Program-made: the position numbers and the translations under genes
Assembly (NCBI GenBank): GCA_903913865.1
Contig: CAIWMU010000150.1
Location: forward strand, 1-49,685
Length of the DNA stretch: 49,685 nucleotides
DNA from: an uncultured Verrucomicrobia subdivision 3 bacterium
GTDB lineage: Bacteria > Verrucomicrobiota > Verrucomicrobiia > Limisphaerales > UBA8199
Reading direction: 5' to 3'
Notes under the pieces: generated by a model
Database searches by the model: none
Told to the model about the DNA's origin: nothing
The model's input: only the letters and a program-made list of their open reading frames with translations
Part shown: positions 16,304 through 23,746 of the stretch, piece by piece
How the letters are laid out: the number at the start of each line of letters is the position of its first letter
Position numbering within the stretch: position 1 is the first letter of the stretch

Positions 16304-17662
16304 ATGATGAATGCGCACATGAAACGACGTGAGTTCTTCAAGACATCGACTCTGGCAGGAACTGGTTTGGCCTTAGGGGCAGGTGGCCTTGCAACGCGAG
16401 CATTTGCGGAGGTGGATGGGAAGCCTGCCATTCTCGGTGGCAAGCCGGTGGTCACCCAGGGATTCCCTTCCTGGCCCGTTTATGACGAGACCGAGGAGAA
16501 GGCCTTGCTGTCAACTCTGCACAGTGGGCACTGGTTCAGGGGGAGCGGGGCCAATGTGGGAAGGTTTGAGGATGCTTATTCGAAGCTCACCGGTGCGAAG
16601 CACTGTCTCGCAACTTCATGCGGAACGAGCGCCCTGTTTACCGCCCTGGGCGCTCTCGATGTTGGGCCGGGAGACGAGGTCATCATCCCGCCGTATACCT
16701 TCGTGGCTACCTACAACGCCGTGGTGCTCAATTACGCCCTGCCGATTTTTGCGGATAGTGATCTGGAGACGTTCCAGATTGATCCCAAAAAGATCGGGGC
16801 TGCGGTGACACCACAAACCCGTGCGATTGTCCCGGTGCATCTGGGTGGATCCGTTGCGGATCTGGATTCCATTCTCGCCATAGGGGAAAAGCAAAAGGTT
16901 CCGGTGGTCGAGGATGCCTGCCAGGCTCATCTGGCAGAGTGGAAGGGGCGGAAAGTGGGCACATGGGGAAGGGCAGGGTGCTTCAGCTTTCAGGCGAGCA
17001 AGAATCTCAATTCCGGCGAGGGTGGGGCCCTCCTGACCAATGATGATGATTTCGCATCGGTCTGCTACAACTTTCACAATCAGGGCAGGGCCCGCCAATC
17101 CACAGGCTACAGCTTTGCCTACTCCGGTTCCCGGGGATCGAACCTGCGTCTTTCCGAATTTCAAGCGGGCATCCTGCTGGCGCAGATGACGAGGCTGGAG
17201 GCACAGGCCCGGCAGCGCAGCAGCAACGCAGAGTATCTTACCAGTATACTTAAAGACATTGAGGGGATTATGCCAGCGAAAATGTATGCGAACTGCACGC
17301 GCAACGCCTATCACCTCTACATGTTCCGGTTTTTGAAAGATCGGTTTGACGGCCTGGAACGTGGAAAGTTCCTGCAGGCCCTTCAAAAGGAGGGTGTGCC
17401 CTGCTCAAGTGGCTATGAGCCTTTGAACAAGGACAAATATGTGCAAGCCCTCACCCAATCCCGTCATTATCGCAAACTCTACACAGAGGCGGAGTTGAAG
17501 CACTGGACAGAACGAAACAGCTGCCCGCAAAACGATCAACTCTGCTCCCAGGCTGTCTGGTTGACCCAGAACATGCTGCTTGGACCCAGAAGTTCAATGG
17601 ACCAGATCGCCGATGCGATCAGGCGCATCCGCAAAAATGCGCCGGAAATCGCCAGGGGCTGA
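16304..17662 (+). CDS. Tat-exported DegT/DnrJ/EryC1/StrS-type PLP aminotransferase
   Basis: 452 residues. A twin-arginine signal (KRREFFKTSTLAGTGLALGA, ending near ATRAFA) precedes a complete sugar-aminotransferase-type fold. It starts with AILGGKPVVTQGFPSWP, has the substrate/PLP region CLATSCGTSALFTALGAL, VPVVEDACQAHLAEW with the PLP-pyridine Asp, and the Schiff-base lysine in FSFQASKNLNSGEGG (K233 counted from 16304). Cytoplasmic relatives make aminosugars or 3-amino-5-hydroxybenzoate. Exported versions with a Tat signal occur in Planctomycetes and Verrucomicrobia and have no established function. All catalytic features appear present. The start could be ATG 16304 or 16319 (MKRREF). The propeller-like gene follows 23 nt downstream, so the two probably form an operon. 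Confidence 0.85.
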   Translation: MMNAHMKRREFFKTSTLAGTGLALGAGGLATRAFAEVDGKPAILGGKPVVTQGFPSWPVYDETEEKALLSTLHSGHWFRGSGANVGRFEDAYSKLTGAKHCLATSCGTSALFTALGALDVGPGDEVIIPPYTFVATYNAVVLNYALPIFADSDLETFQIDPKKIGAAVTPQTRAIVPVHLGGSVADLDSILAIGEKQKVPVVEDACQAHLAEWKGRKVGTWGRAGCFSFQASKNLNSGEGGALLTNDDDFASVCYNFHNQGRARQSTGYSFAYSGSRGSNLRLSEFQAGILLAQMTRLEAQARQRSSNAEYLTSILKDIEGIMPAKMYANCTRNAYHLYMFRFLKDRFDGLERGKFLQALQKEGVPCSSGYEPLNKDKYVQALTQSRHYRKLYTEAELKHWTERNSCPQNDQLCSQAVWLTQNMLLGPRSSMDQIADAIRRIRKNAPEIARG

Positions 17663-17685
17663 AGTTTAACCGAAAGCATATCTAA

Positions 17686-19050
17686 ATGATGCGAATGACC
17701 ATGAAACAATTTGCCCTTCTGTTCCTCTCCATCGTGTTGCTTTCCGGTGTTGGCGACCTTCGGGCCGAGAGTGGTCCCGGGCGGTTGTTGGGGCGCACCC
17801 ACAACTCCGGCTTTCCTGAGGGACACGACACCTACAACGCGATGGGGGCCGCAAGTGACGGTTGCATCTATTATGTGCTGAGCTCGGAATCGATCGATGT
17901 GGGGGCCAGGATGTTCGCCTTTGATCCACGCAACAGCAGCATCCGGTGTGTGGGTGATTTAACTGCCGCCTGCGGGGAGAAGGACTTGAAAGCCATTCCC
18001 CAAGGGAAGAGCCATGTAAATTTCGTGGAGAGTCAGGGGAAGCTCTTTTTTGCCACTCATGTTGGAGTCTATTCCATTGTCGATGGCATGGAGACAATGG
18101 GGATTCCTCCCTCAGGATACAGACCTTATCCCGGCGGCCATCTTCTGTCCTATGACCTCAGGAGTGGACAGTTTGAAGATCTGGTGAAGGTTCCCGACCA
18201 AGAGGGGGTGCTTACGATGAGCATGGATGTTGTGCATGGGCGGATCTTCGGTCTGACCTGGCCATCCGGGCTTTTCTTTCGATACGATGTTCAGTCTCAC
18301 AATCTCAAGAATTTTGGCCCCAGTTGCGCTCTTGGCGAGAGGGGCAAGGGGGCTGATTATCGAACCGTTTGCCGCTCCATCTGCGTCGATCCGGCCACGG
18401 GTCGAGCCTGGTTCTCTACCTCTGAGGGCCGGATTTACGGATATTCGCCTGCTGCTGATTCGATTAATCCTGTCGAAGGAGAGGATCTTCGGAAGGATTA
18501 CTTCGGAATTTATGACCCCACATCCCCGGGGCACATGGGTTACAACTGGCGCCAGACCGCCTGGCATTCAGGTCAAAAGAAGGTCTATGGGGTCCATGGG
18601 AATTCCGGATATTTGTTTCGATTTGACCCTGATGCGACGACAATCGAGGTTCTGGACCGCCTGACATCGCTTCCCTCACAGCGGAGTGGCATGTTCGACC
18701 AGTTCAGCTACGGCTACCTTGGCTTTGGGATGGGGCCTGATGGACGGACCCTGCATTACTTGACAGGTGCACCCATCTACGTAAACGGGCGACGGTTGGC
18801 AGGCAAAGCCAGCACCGCCATGGGGGAGGCCAAAGGGCTTGAGGACCTCCATTTGATTACCTATGATGTTAGGAAAGAGGCTTACAATGATCGGGGTGCC
18901 ATATTTTATGAAAACGGCGATAGGCCTCTCTACGTCAATTCCCTGGCAGTCGGAAAGGATGGCAGCGTCTACTTTTTAGCCCGGATCAAGGAGAATGGGC
19001 GCACACGGTGCGATCTGGTGGAGGTCAAAAAACAGTGGAAACTGCGATGA
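17686..19050 (+). CDS. secreted beta-propeller-like protein of unknown function
   Basis: 454 residues with a Sec signal peptide (MKQFALLFLSIVLLSGVG, cleavage near LRAES). The mature part consists of short repeats in which an aromatic, a Gly-Asp/Gly-Gly turn and a beta-strand alternate (DGCIYYVLSS, QGKLFFATHVGVYSI, HGRIFGLTWPSGLFFRYD, TGRAWFSTSEGRIYGYSP, QKKVYGVHGNSGYLFRFD, DGSVYFLARI). This is the pattern of a six- or seven-bladed propeller related to SMP-30/NHL or lyase-like propellers. No catalytic motif was recognised. The gene directly follows the Tat-exported aminotransferase, so both products meet in the periplasm. Three Met codons crowd the start (17686, 17692, 17701). Confidence 0.7.
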   Translation: MMRMTMKQFALLFLSIVLLSGVGDLRAESGPGRLLGRTHNSGFPEGHDTYNAMGAASDGCIYYVLSSESIDVGARMFAFDPRNSSIRCVGDLTAACGEKDLKAIPQGKSHVNFVESQGKLFFATHVGVYSIVDGMETMGIPPSGYRPYPGGHLLSYDLRSGQFEDLVKVPDQEGVLTMSMDVVHGRIFGLTWPSGLFFRYDVQSHNLKNFGPSCALGERGKGADYRTVCRSICVDPATGRAWFSTSEGRIYGYSPAADSINPVEGEDLRKDYFGIYDPTSPGHMGYNWRQTAWHSGQKKVYGVHGNSGYLFRFDPDATTIEVLDRLTSLPSQRSGMFDQFSYGYLGFGMGPDGRTLHYLTGAPIYVNGRRLAGKASTAMGEAKGLEDLHLITYDVRKEAYNDRGAIFYENGDRPLYVNSLAVGKDGSVYFLARIKENGRTRCDLVEVKKQWKLR

Positions 19051-19221
19051 GCAGGTTTACATCGTCCGTTTTTTCCCCTATAAAAGGTCGTGCAACGGCC
19101 CTCTGGGATGTCGCTAAGAACCTCATGATCTGTTATTGATTACTCTTTCGGGAGTTGGTTGGGGGGCTTAAGCCCCGTTTCAGCAGGGAATCCGGTTTTT
19201 CCCACAGGTTTTTGCCGACTG

Positions 19222-20043
19222 ATGGATAACGAAATAAACACGCTGGGTCTGATAGCGGGCAACCGCTCACTCCCAATCATTCTTGCCAAACAGGCTCGCG
19301 CCATGGGGGTGAGGCGGGTTGTTGCGATTGGTTTCGATGGAGAAACCGATCCCGCTTTGGAAAAAGTGGTGGATGAGTTGATTTGGCTCAAGGTGGGGCA
19401 ACTCTCAAAACTCATTGGCGCCTTCAAGGACCGATCAGTCCGCCACTGTGTCATGGCGGGTCAGATAGCACCGAAAAACCTTTTTGATGTCCGGCCTGAT
19501 CTCAGGGCCGTCGCCATGCTCTTCCGGCTGAAGGAGAAGAATGCGCACACGGTTTTCGGAGCAATCGCGGACGAACTCCACAAGGATGGGATCGAATTGA
19601 TCGAAGCCTTGCCATGGCTCAAGCCCCTGATGCCGGCCTCCGGATTTCGGATCGGGCCTTCCCCGACAGCTGACCAGCGTGCCGACATGGAGTTTGGCTT
19701 CAAAATAGCCAAAGAGATTTCCAGGTTGGAAATAGGCCAGACGGTTGTTGTCAAAAATGGAACTGTCCTGGCTGTGGAGGGATTCGAGGGGACCGACCGG
19801 TGCCTTGCGCGTGGAGGTGAACTCGCGGGCAAGGATGGGGGCGGGGTGGCTGTTAAGGTCGCCAAGGAAAAGCACGATATGCGCTTCGACATCCCCTGCG
19901 TCGGTCCAGGCACCCTTCAGGTTTGCGCTGAGGCGCGAATTTCCGTGCTGGCGTTCGAAAGCGGTCGTTCTCTAGTTCTTGAACAAGAAACTTGCGAACA
20001 ACTCACCCGTCAAAATAAGCTTTGCCTTACGACGGTGGGATGA
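19222..20043 (+). CDS. lpxI: UDP-2,3-diacylglucosamine diphosphatase LpxI
   Basis: 273 residues. The sequence follows the LpxI (DUF1009) pattern: TLGLIAGNRSLPIILAKQAR at the N-terminus, VMAGQIAPKNLF, a middle linker, then ISRLEIGQTVVVKNGTVLAV, EGFEGTDRCLARGGELAGKD, and FDIPCVGPGTLQVC. LpxI hydrolyses UDP-2,3-diacylglucosamine to lipid X and UMP in lipid A synthesis, replacing LpxH. Its presence shows that the organism makes lipid A and so has an outer membrane. ATG 19222 is chosen because family members begin just before the GLIAG strand; the in-frame extension back to 19159 is not conserved in character. An unknown 166-residue gene follows at 38 nt. Confidence 0.9.
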   Translation: MDNEINTLGLIAGNRSLPIILAKQARAMGVRRVVAIGFDGETDPALEKVVDELIWLKVGQLSKLIGAFKDRSVRHCVMAGQIAPKNLFDVRPDLRAVAMLFRLKEKNAHTVFGAIADELHKDGIELIEALPWLKPLMPASGFRIGPSPTADQRADMEFGFKIAKEISRLEIGQTVVVKNGTVLAVEGFEGTDRCLARGGELAGKDGGGVAVKVAKEKHDMRFDIPCVGPGTLQVCAEARISVLAFESGRSLVLEQETCEQLTRQNKLCLTTVG

Positions 20044-20081
20044 TTCCCGCCGATCCTCAACAAGAAAACAAATAAATAGCC

Positions 20082-20582
20082 ATGCTCGCGTCTCACGAAC
20101 TGTTTGGATTCATGTCCCCTGAACTGGCCCAGGAAATTTTAAATTTCGCATACGACACCGATAAGACCCTTTATCGGGCGGCCTTGTCCGGCGTGGCGGA
20201 GGCACGCAAAGTCCGGTCCATCTTTCTCGAACGGCAACCGCGTGCCCAGAGGCATGCTTCCATGATATCAACTCTGTCCCGGCCCGGGCTTGATCTTGTG
20301 ACGGGGAACCTCATACGGTTCTGGTTGCTCAAAAAGTATAACGGAATGCTCGCCGACTTTCTCGATGCCCTCCAAATTCCCCACAAGGAGGGGGTTGTCG
20401 ATGATCTGCCCGCCACGGTGGATGACGGGCGATTGAAGGTGGCCATCGACGCCTTGACCGCAAAATATCCGCAGGAGGCGGTGGCGGTCTACCTGAATGC
20501 CTTCACCGACATGAATGAGGTGAACTGGCCCAGCCTGAACACCTTCCTTCAGGAGGACAAGCGCCTTCAAATCGGTGGCTGA
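20082..20582 (+). CDS. conserved-looking hypothetical protein, 166 residues
   Basis: I do not recognise the family. The protein is soluble and mostly helical, with no signal peptide or membrane segment. It begins with a short helix (SPELAQEILNFAYDTDKTLY). Further on it has a basic helix (ARKVRSIFLERQPRAQRHAS) and a repeated motif of the type LDALQIPHKEGVVDDLP, which reads like a sequence handling small helical subunits. It lies 38 nt behind lpxI and probably shares its transcript; a strong hairpin follows its stop. A link to lipid A or to growth is possible from position only. Confidence 0.6.
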   Translation: MLASHELFGFMSPELAQEILNFAYDTDKTLYRAALSGVAEARKVRSIFLERQPRAQRHASMISTLSRPGLDLVTGNLIRFWLLKKYNGMLADFLDALQIPHKEGVVDDLPATVDDGRLKVAIDALTAKYPQEAVAVYLNAFTDMNEVNWPSLNTFLQEDKRLQIGG

Positions 20583-20590
20583 TGCGGCTT

Positions 20591-20618
20591 CGGAGTTCTT
20601 CTTTGGAGAAGAACTCCG
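20591..20618. terminator. perfect 12-bp hairpin between convergent genes (bidirectional terminator)
   Basis: CGGAGTTCTTCT (20591-20602), loop TTGG, and the exact reverse complement AGAAGAACTCCG (20607-20618). It lies in the 53-nt gap between the stop of the 166-residue gene (plus strand) and the stop of the large Tat protein gene (minus strand, 20636). There is no long T-run on either side, so it may act as a bidirectional terminator or an mRNA-stabilising stem. Confidence 0.65.
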
Positions 20619-20635
20619 CGACTGCGGGCCCCTGC

Positions 20636-23587
20636 TTACGAAGGTTCGACCAGATAGAGGTGCGCCTCTCCCCAGGCTGCCTCTGACTGGAATTTTAGAA
20701 CTCCGTTCACGATCTCACTCGGGATGAGGGTTCCTGCAGTTCCTATTTTACCGCCTGCAAAGCAGAGTCTCCCTGTCCTTCCCCCCCACGGAATGGAGAC
20801 AGTTGCGGCTCCATGGAGCCAAAGTTCCAGCACTGCCCCTCCTGGAACCCGGCGCTCAGGCAGAACCGGAGCCCAACTCATCAATGGCATTGGGTTGCTT
20901 GCAAACTCCCATGTCTTGCCATCAATCAGGATGCTCTTGCAGTTGCGCCCGGCGAAGGCCTCCAATCCAGAACCCTTCCCCACCCGGAATGTCAGGAGCA
21001 AATTCCCCTGATAGGTCAACCGGTGTCCGGCGATGTCAAAATCACGAACATCAATCCTGTCGGGGGGTAGTGGATGACTTTTCAGGATTTCCTCGTCCTG
21101 CTTCTCGTCACGCTTGAATCCCCCTGGCCAGCGTTCCTCGTGTGATCGATAATGGGTGGCGAGACTCACCGCCCCGTTTGGGAATCGGCATGCCACAAAC
21201 CCGGTGGTTCGGCTGATGACGGTGGGATTGTCAACGGGGCCGCCTGCCTGGGTGTTCGGATACGCCCCCAGCGCCCTCAATACCTCAAACCACGTTCGTG
21301 ACTCATACCCCAGCGAGGCGGCTTGATCATCCCTCGGCCGAAAGCCTAAAAAAGTGGCTGAGCCACGCTCACCCAGCCTCCGCCTGATGCCAAGAACATT
21401 TTCCTGCATCCGGGCGACGACTTCCAGTTTTCCCACGGGTTCGACAGGATAAACATGATCCACAAGCAGGCTTGTAAGGATCGTCTGGGCTGGCACTTCC
21501 CGCAAGGATCCCTCGAAAGTGACCACGCGCCCGGGCAGGGGATGGCCCGCATGGTGAAACTTCAAATCCCCCACCCCAAACAAGGCCTTCCACTCTTCCA
21601 GAATCCCCTTGCCGGAGAAATTCATGCGTGGGGGCGGTCCGCTCCAGACCAGGTTGCCGCCCGCTTCGACGAACTGCCGAAGAAACGGCATGAATCCATC
21701 GAGTGGAAGCGGTTCAAACAGGACCACCAGAGTGGTGAAAGTTCGTCCCGCCATCTTCAACGAACCTTCCGTGGTAATGGCAGCCATCTCCAGCAATTTT
21801 CCCGGTGTGACGTAATTTGCATACCCATACTGCGTCATCCAGGAGCCAAATCGTTCCTCCGTGGCAACGAGAGAGGCGGGATAAAGAAACAGCACCTCAA
21901 TGTCACGATGCTGTGAGTCCTGAACATTCTGTGCCCAAGGGTTGGGGGAGGCACCAAAAGCATCACAAACCGCCTGATGGCGAGCACCTGCAGCTCCAGG
22001 CAGCCCCCAGGCGGCCGCGTAGGCATAGGGAACCCTGTTGAGGATCCCGGTGGAACATGCCAGCGCCACCCCATAGTAGTTGCGGTCGGACCATCCACCC
22101 TCGGCATGGTCGTTTCCACCTCCGGTCAGGAAATCGTTCCAGGCGAAGTAGTCACTGCATGCTGCCGCAGCCTGATGGACGGTATTCGACCACAGAAAGT
22201 CATCCGTATACTCATATTGTCTCGGCGCCTGAGGCAACTCGCCCGAATATTTGTCAATTGTCGGGCTTTGTGCCCATGTTGCGTGCGCACGTGCCTCAAG
22301 TTCGTGACCAAAAGTCTTTTCAGCAAAGGACTTGGCCTGCACGAACAGACTGACAACCGATTGTTCCAGAAGGTCGAAATATCTCCGGCGGAGCAGGGCT
22401 GTTCTGGCTATGGCATCCGGATCGGCTCCCATGACATGCTGGGTGCCAAGCCGGGCATCAAGGTTTGGTGAAAAGCCATGCTGGCCATAGCTGAAGTAGA
22501 CCAGATATTTTTCAAAATCGGCAAACTCGGACCCATATTTTTCAGCGAATCGTGCTTGAAAGTTTGAGGTCAGGTAGCGGAACGTAAAATTCCCGGCGTC
22601 ATGGTGGCTAAAATAGCCCCAGTCCTGCTGGATGTGGAGTTCGTCCGAATAGAGACCGTTAAGCGGGACCCCTGCTTTCTTATACTTGCCGATCAACTCC
22701 TGGAGAAATGCCGGGGCTTTGGGACTGAAATAGTCCATTTCCGGGGTCTTATAACTGACGACGACGAGGATCCGATCCAGTTCACCCACCGAGGTTTCAC
22801 CAATTCCAAGGGCGGTCAATCGACGCGCCCGGGTTGATCCTCTGGGACTCTCGCCGAGTTCAAGGCGCACTTCCCCCTTCAGCTCGACAATGTTTTTCGG
22901 GTCCACCACGAAGTATTCGCCTCCCCCGATCCGCTCTTCCCGAAAGGCGAATACTCTTACCCCGGTCCGCTGTAACTCGATGGTTCCCTTGTTGTTTGTC
23001 CAAAAGCGCTGCTCCCAGAGGCTGACTTCGAATTTTCCGGTCGCCGGATCACGGAATCCCTCCCGGTATTGAACCCACCGGCCAGATTCCCCAGTGGCCC
23101 CAGAATATCCCCGCCCCAACTCAAGCGGGCTGAGCAGGCTCAACTCCAGCCCCAGGTCGTAATCTTTGAGGGTTGTGCTGATGCGTGCGATGCGTTGGAT
23201 ATAATCATCGGTGTCGGGCAGAAACTTCCGGGGTTTTCCCTTCTGCCCGGGGCGATACTGCGAGAAGAACTCATCGAATGCCAGAATCACGGTGCGCCCC
23301 CCACCGGCTCGAGTGTCTTCGCAGATTTTGCGGAGGCAGGTCAAATTTGGTGAGCCGAGGCTTAAATCGACCTGTTTGTCCGGATCCTGCAGTTCATCCA
23401 GCTGCTCGTCGGTCACAAGAATGATCTGCCCTTTTGGGAGTTGGAACTGCCAGGGGCCAGGATATCGCAAGATTTGGTCCGGGGCGGTGGGGGAGGATTG
23501 GCTCCAAGTCAGATAGGGGGTTGAGGCAACGGCCAGCCCCAGAGCACCCGACCGGGCGAGAAACTGTCTGCGAGAGCATTCGTTCAT
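20636..23587 (-). CDS. large Tat-exported protein resembling a glycoside hydrolase
   Basis: 983 residues. A Tat signal (ECSRRQFLARSGALGLAVAS) leads into a TIM-barrel-like region (about 60-560; note VPLNGLYSDELHIQQDWGYF, where the acidic pair could be catalytic, and YEYTDDFLWSNTVHQAAAAC). A beta-galactosidase-type glutamine-amidotransferase-like domain follows (about 580-760; FLRQFVEAGGNLVWSGPPPR), and the C-terminal part is beta-rich. This order is like GH42-related or other large bacterial glycosidases, but no family signature could be confirmed, so the substrate is open. The start is ATG 23587; the GTG four codons upstream (23599) is less likely. It is a single gene, facing away from the LTA-synthase-like gene. 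Confidence 0.65.
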   Translation of the reverse strand: MNECSRRQFLARSGALGLAVASTPYLTWSQSSPTAPDQILRYPGPWQFQLPKGQIILVTDEQLDELQDPDKQVDLSLGSPNLTCLRKICEDTRAGGGRTVILAFDEFFSQYRPGQKGKPRKFLPDTDDYIQRIARISTTLKDYDLGLELSLLSPLELGRGYSGATGESGRWVQYREGFRDPATGKFEVSLWEQRFWTNNKGTIELQRTGVRVFAFREERIGGGEYFVVDPKNIVELKGEVRLELGESPRGSTRARRLTALGIGETSVGELDRILVVVSYKTPEMDYFSPKAPAFLQELIGKYKKAGVPLNGLYSDELHIQQDWGYFSHHDAGNFTFRYLTSNFQARFAEKYGSEFADFEKYLVYFSYGQHGFSPNLDARLGTQHVMGADPDAIARTALLRRRYFDLLEQSVVSLFVQAKSFAEKTFGHELEARAHATWAQSPTIDKYSGELPQAPRQYEYTDDFLWSNTVHQAAAACSDYFAWNDFLTGGGNDHAEGGWSDRNYYGVALACSTGILNRVPYAYAAAWGLPGAAGARHQAVCDAFGASPNPWAQNVQDSQHRDIEVLFLYPASLVATEERFGSWMTQYGYANYVTPGKLLEMAAITTEGSLKMAGRTFTTLVVLFEPLPLDGFMPFLRQFVEAGGNLVWSGPPPRMNFSGKGILEEWKALFGVGDLKFHHAGHPLPGRVVTFEGSLREVPAQTILTSLLVDHVYPVEPVGKLEVVARMQENVLGIRRRLGERGSATFLGFRPRDDQAASLGYESRTWFEVLRALGAYPNTQAGGPVDNPTVISRTTGFVACRFPNGAVSLATHYRSHEERWPGGFKRDEKQDEEILKSHPLPPDRIDVRDFDIAGHRLTYQGNLLLTFRVGKGSGLEAFAGRNCKSILIDGKTWEFASNPMPLMSWAPVLPERRVPGGAVLELWLHGAATVSIPWGGRTGRLCFAGGKIGTAGTLIPSEIVNGVLKFQSEAAWGEAHLYLVEPS

Positions 23588-23746
23588 AGGCAAACCCACA
23601 GGCGGGCTTGCTTGAGGAATTCATTTCTTCCGCAGCCCGGATTCATCTCTTTTAACCGCTGCGATGGATGGCAGCAATGTCAGACTCTGGGTGGTAGTGG
23701 AAAATATTCTTATCCCTCCCGTGAAGTTGGTGTATTCTATCAAAAG

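Noticed and set aside
19085-19100. Small stem GGTCGT/ACGGCC with a 3-nt loop before lpxI
   Set aside because: Six pairs including a G-T, with no T-run; too weak to call a terminator or regulator.
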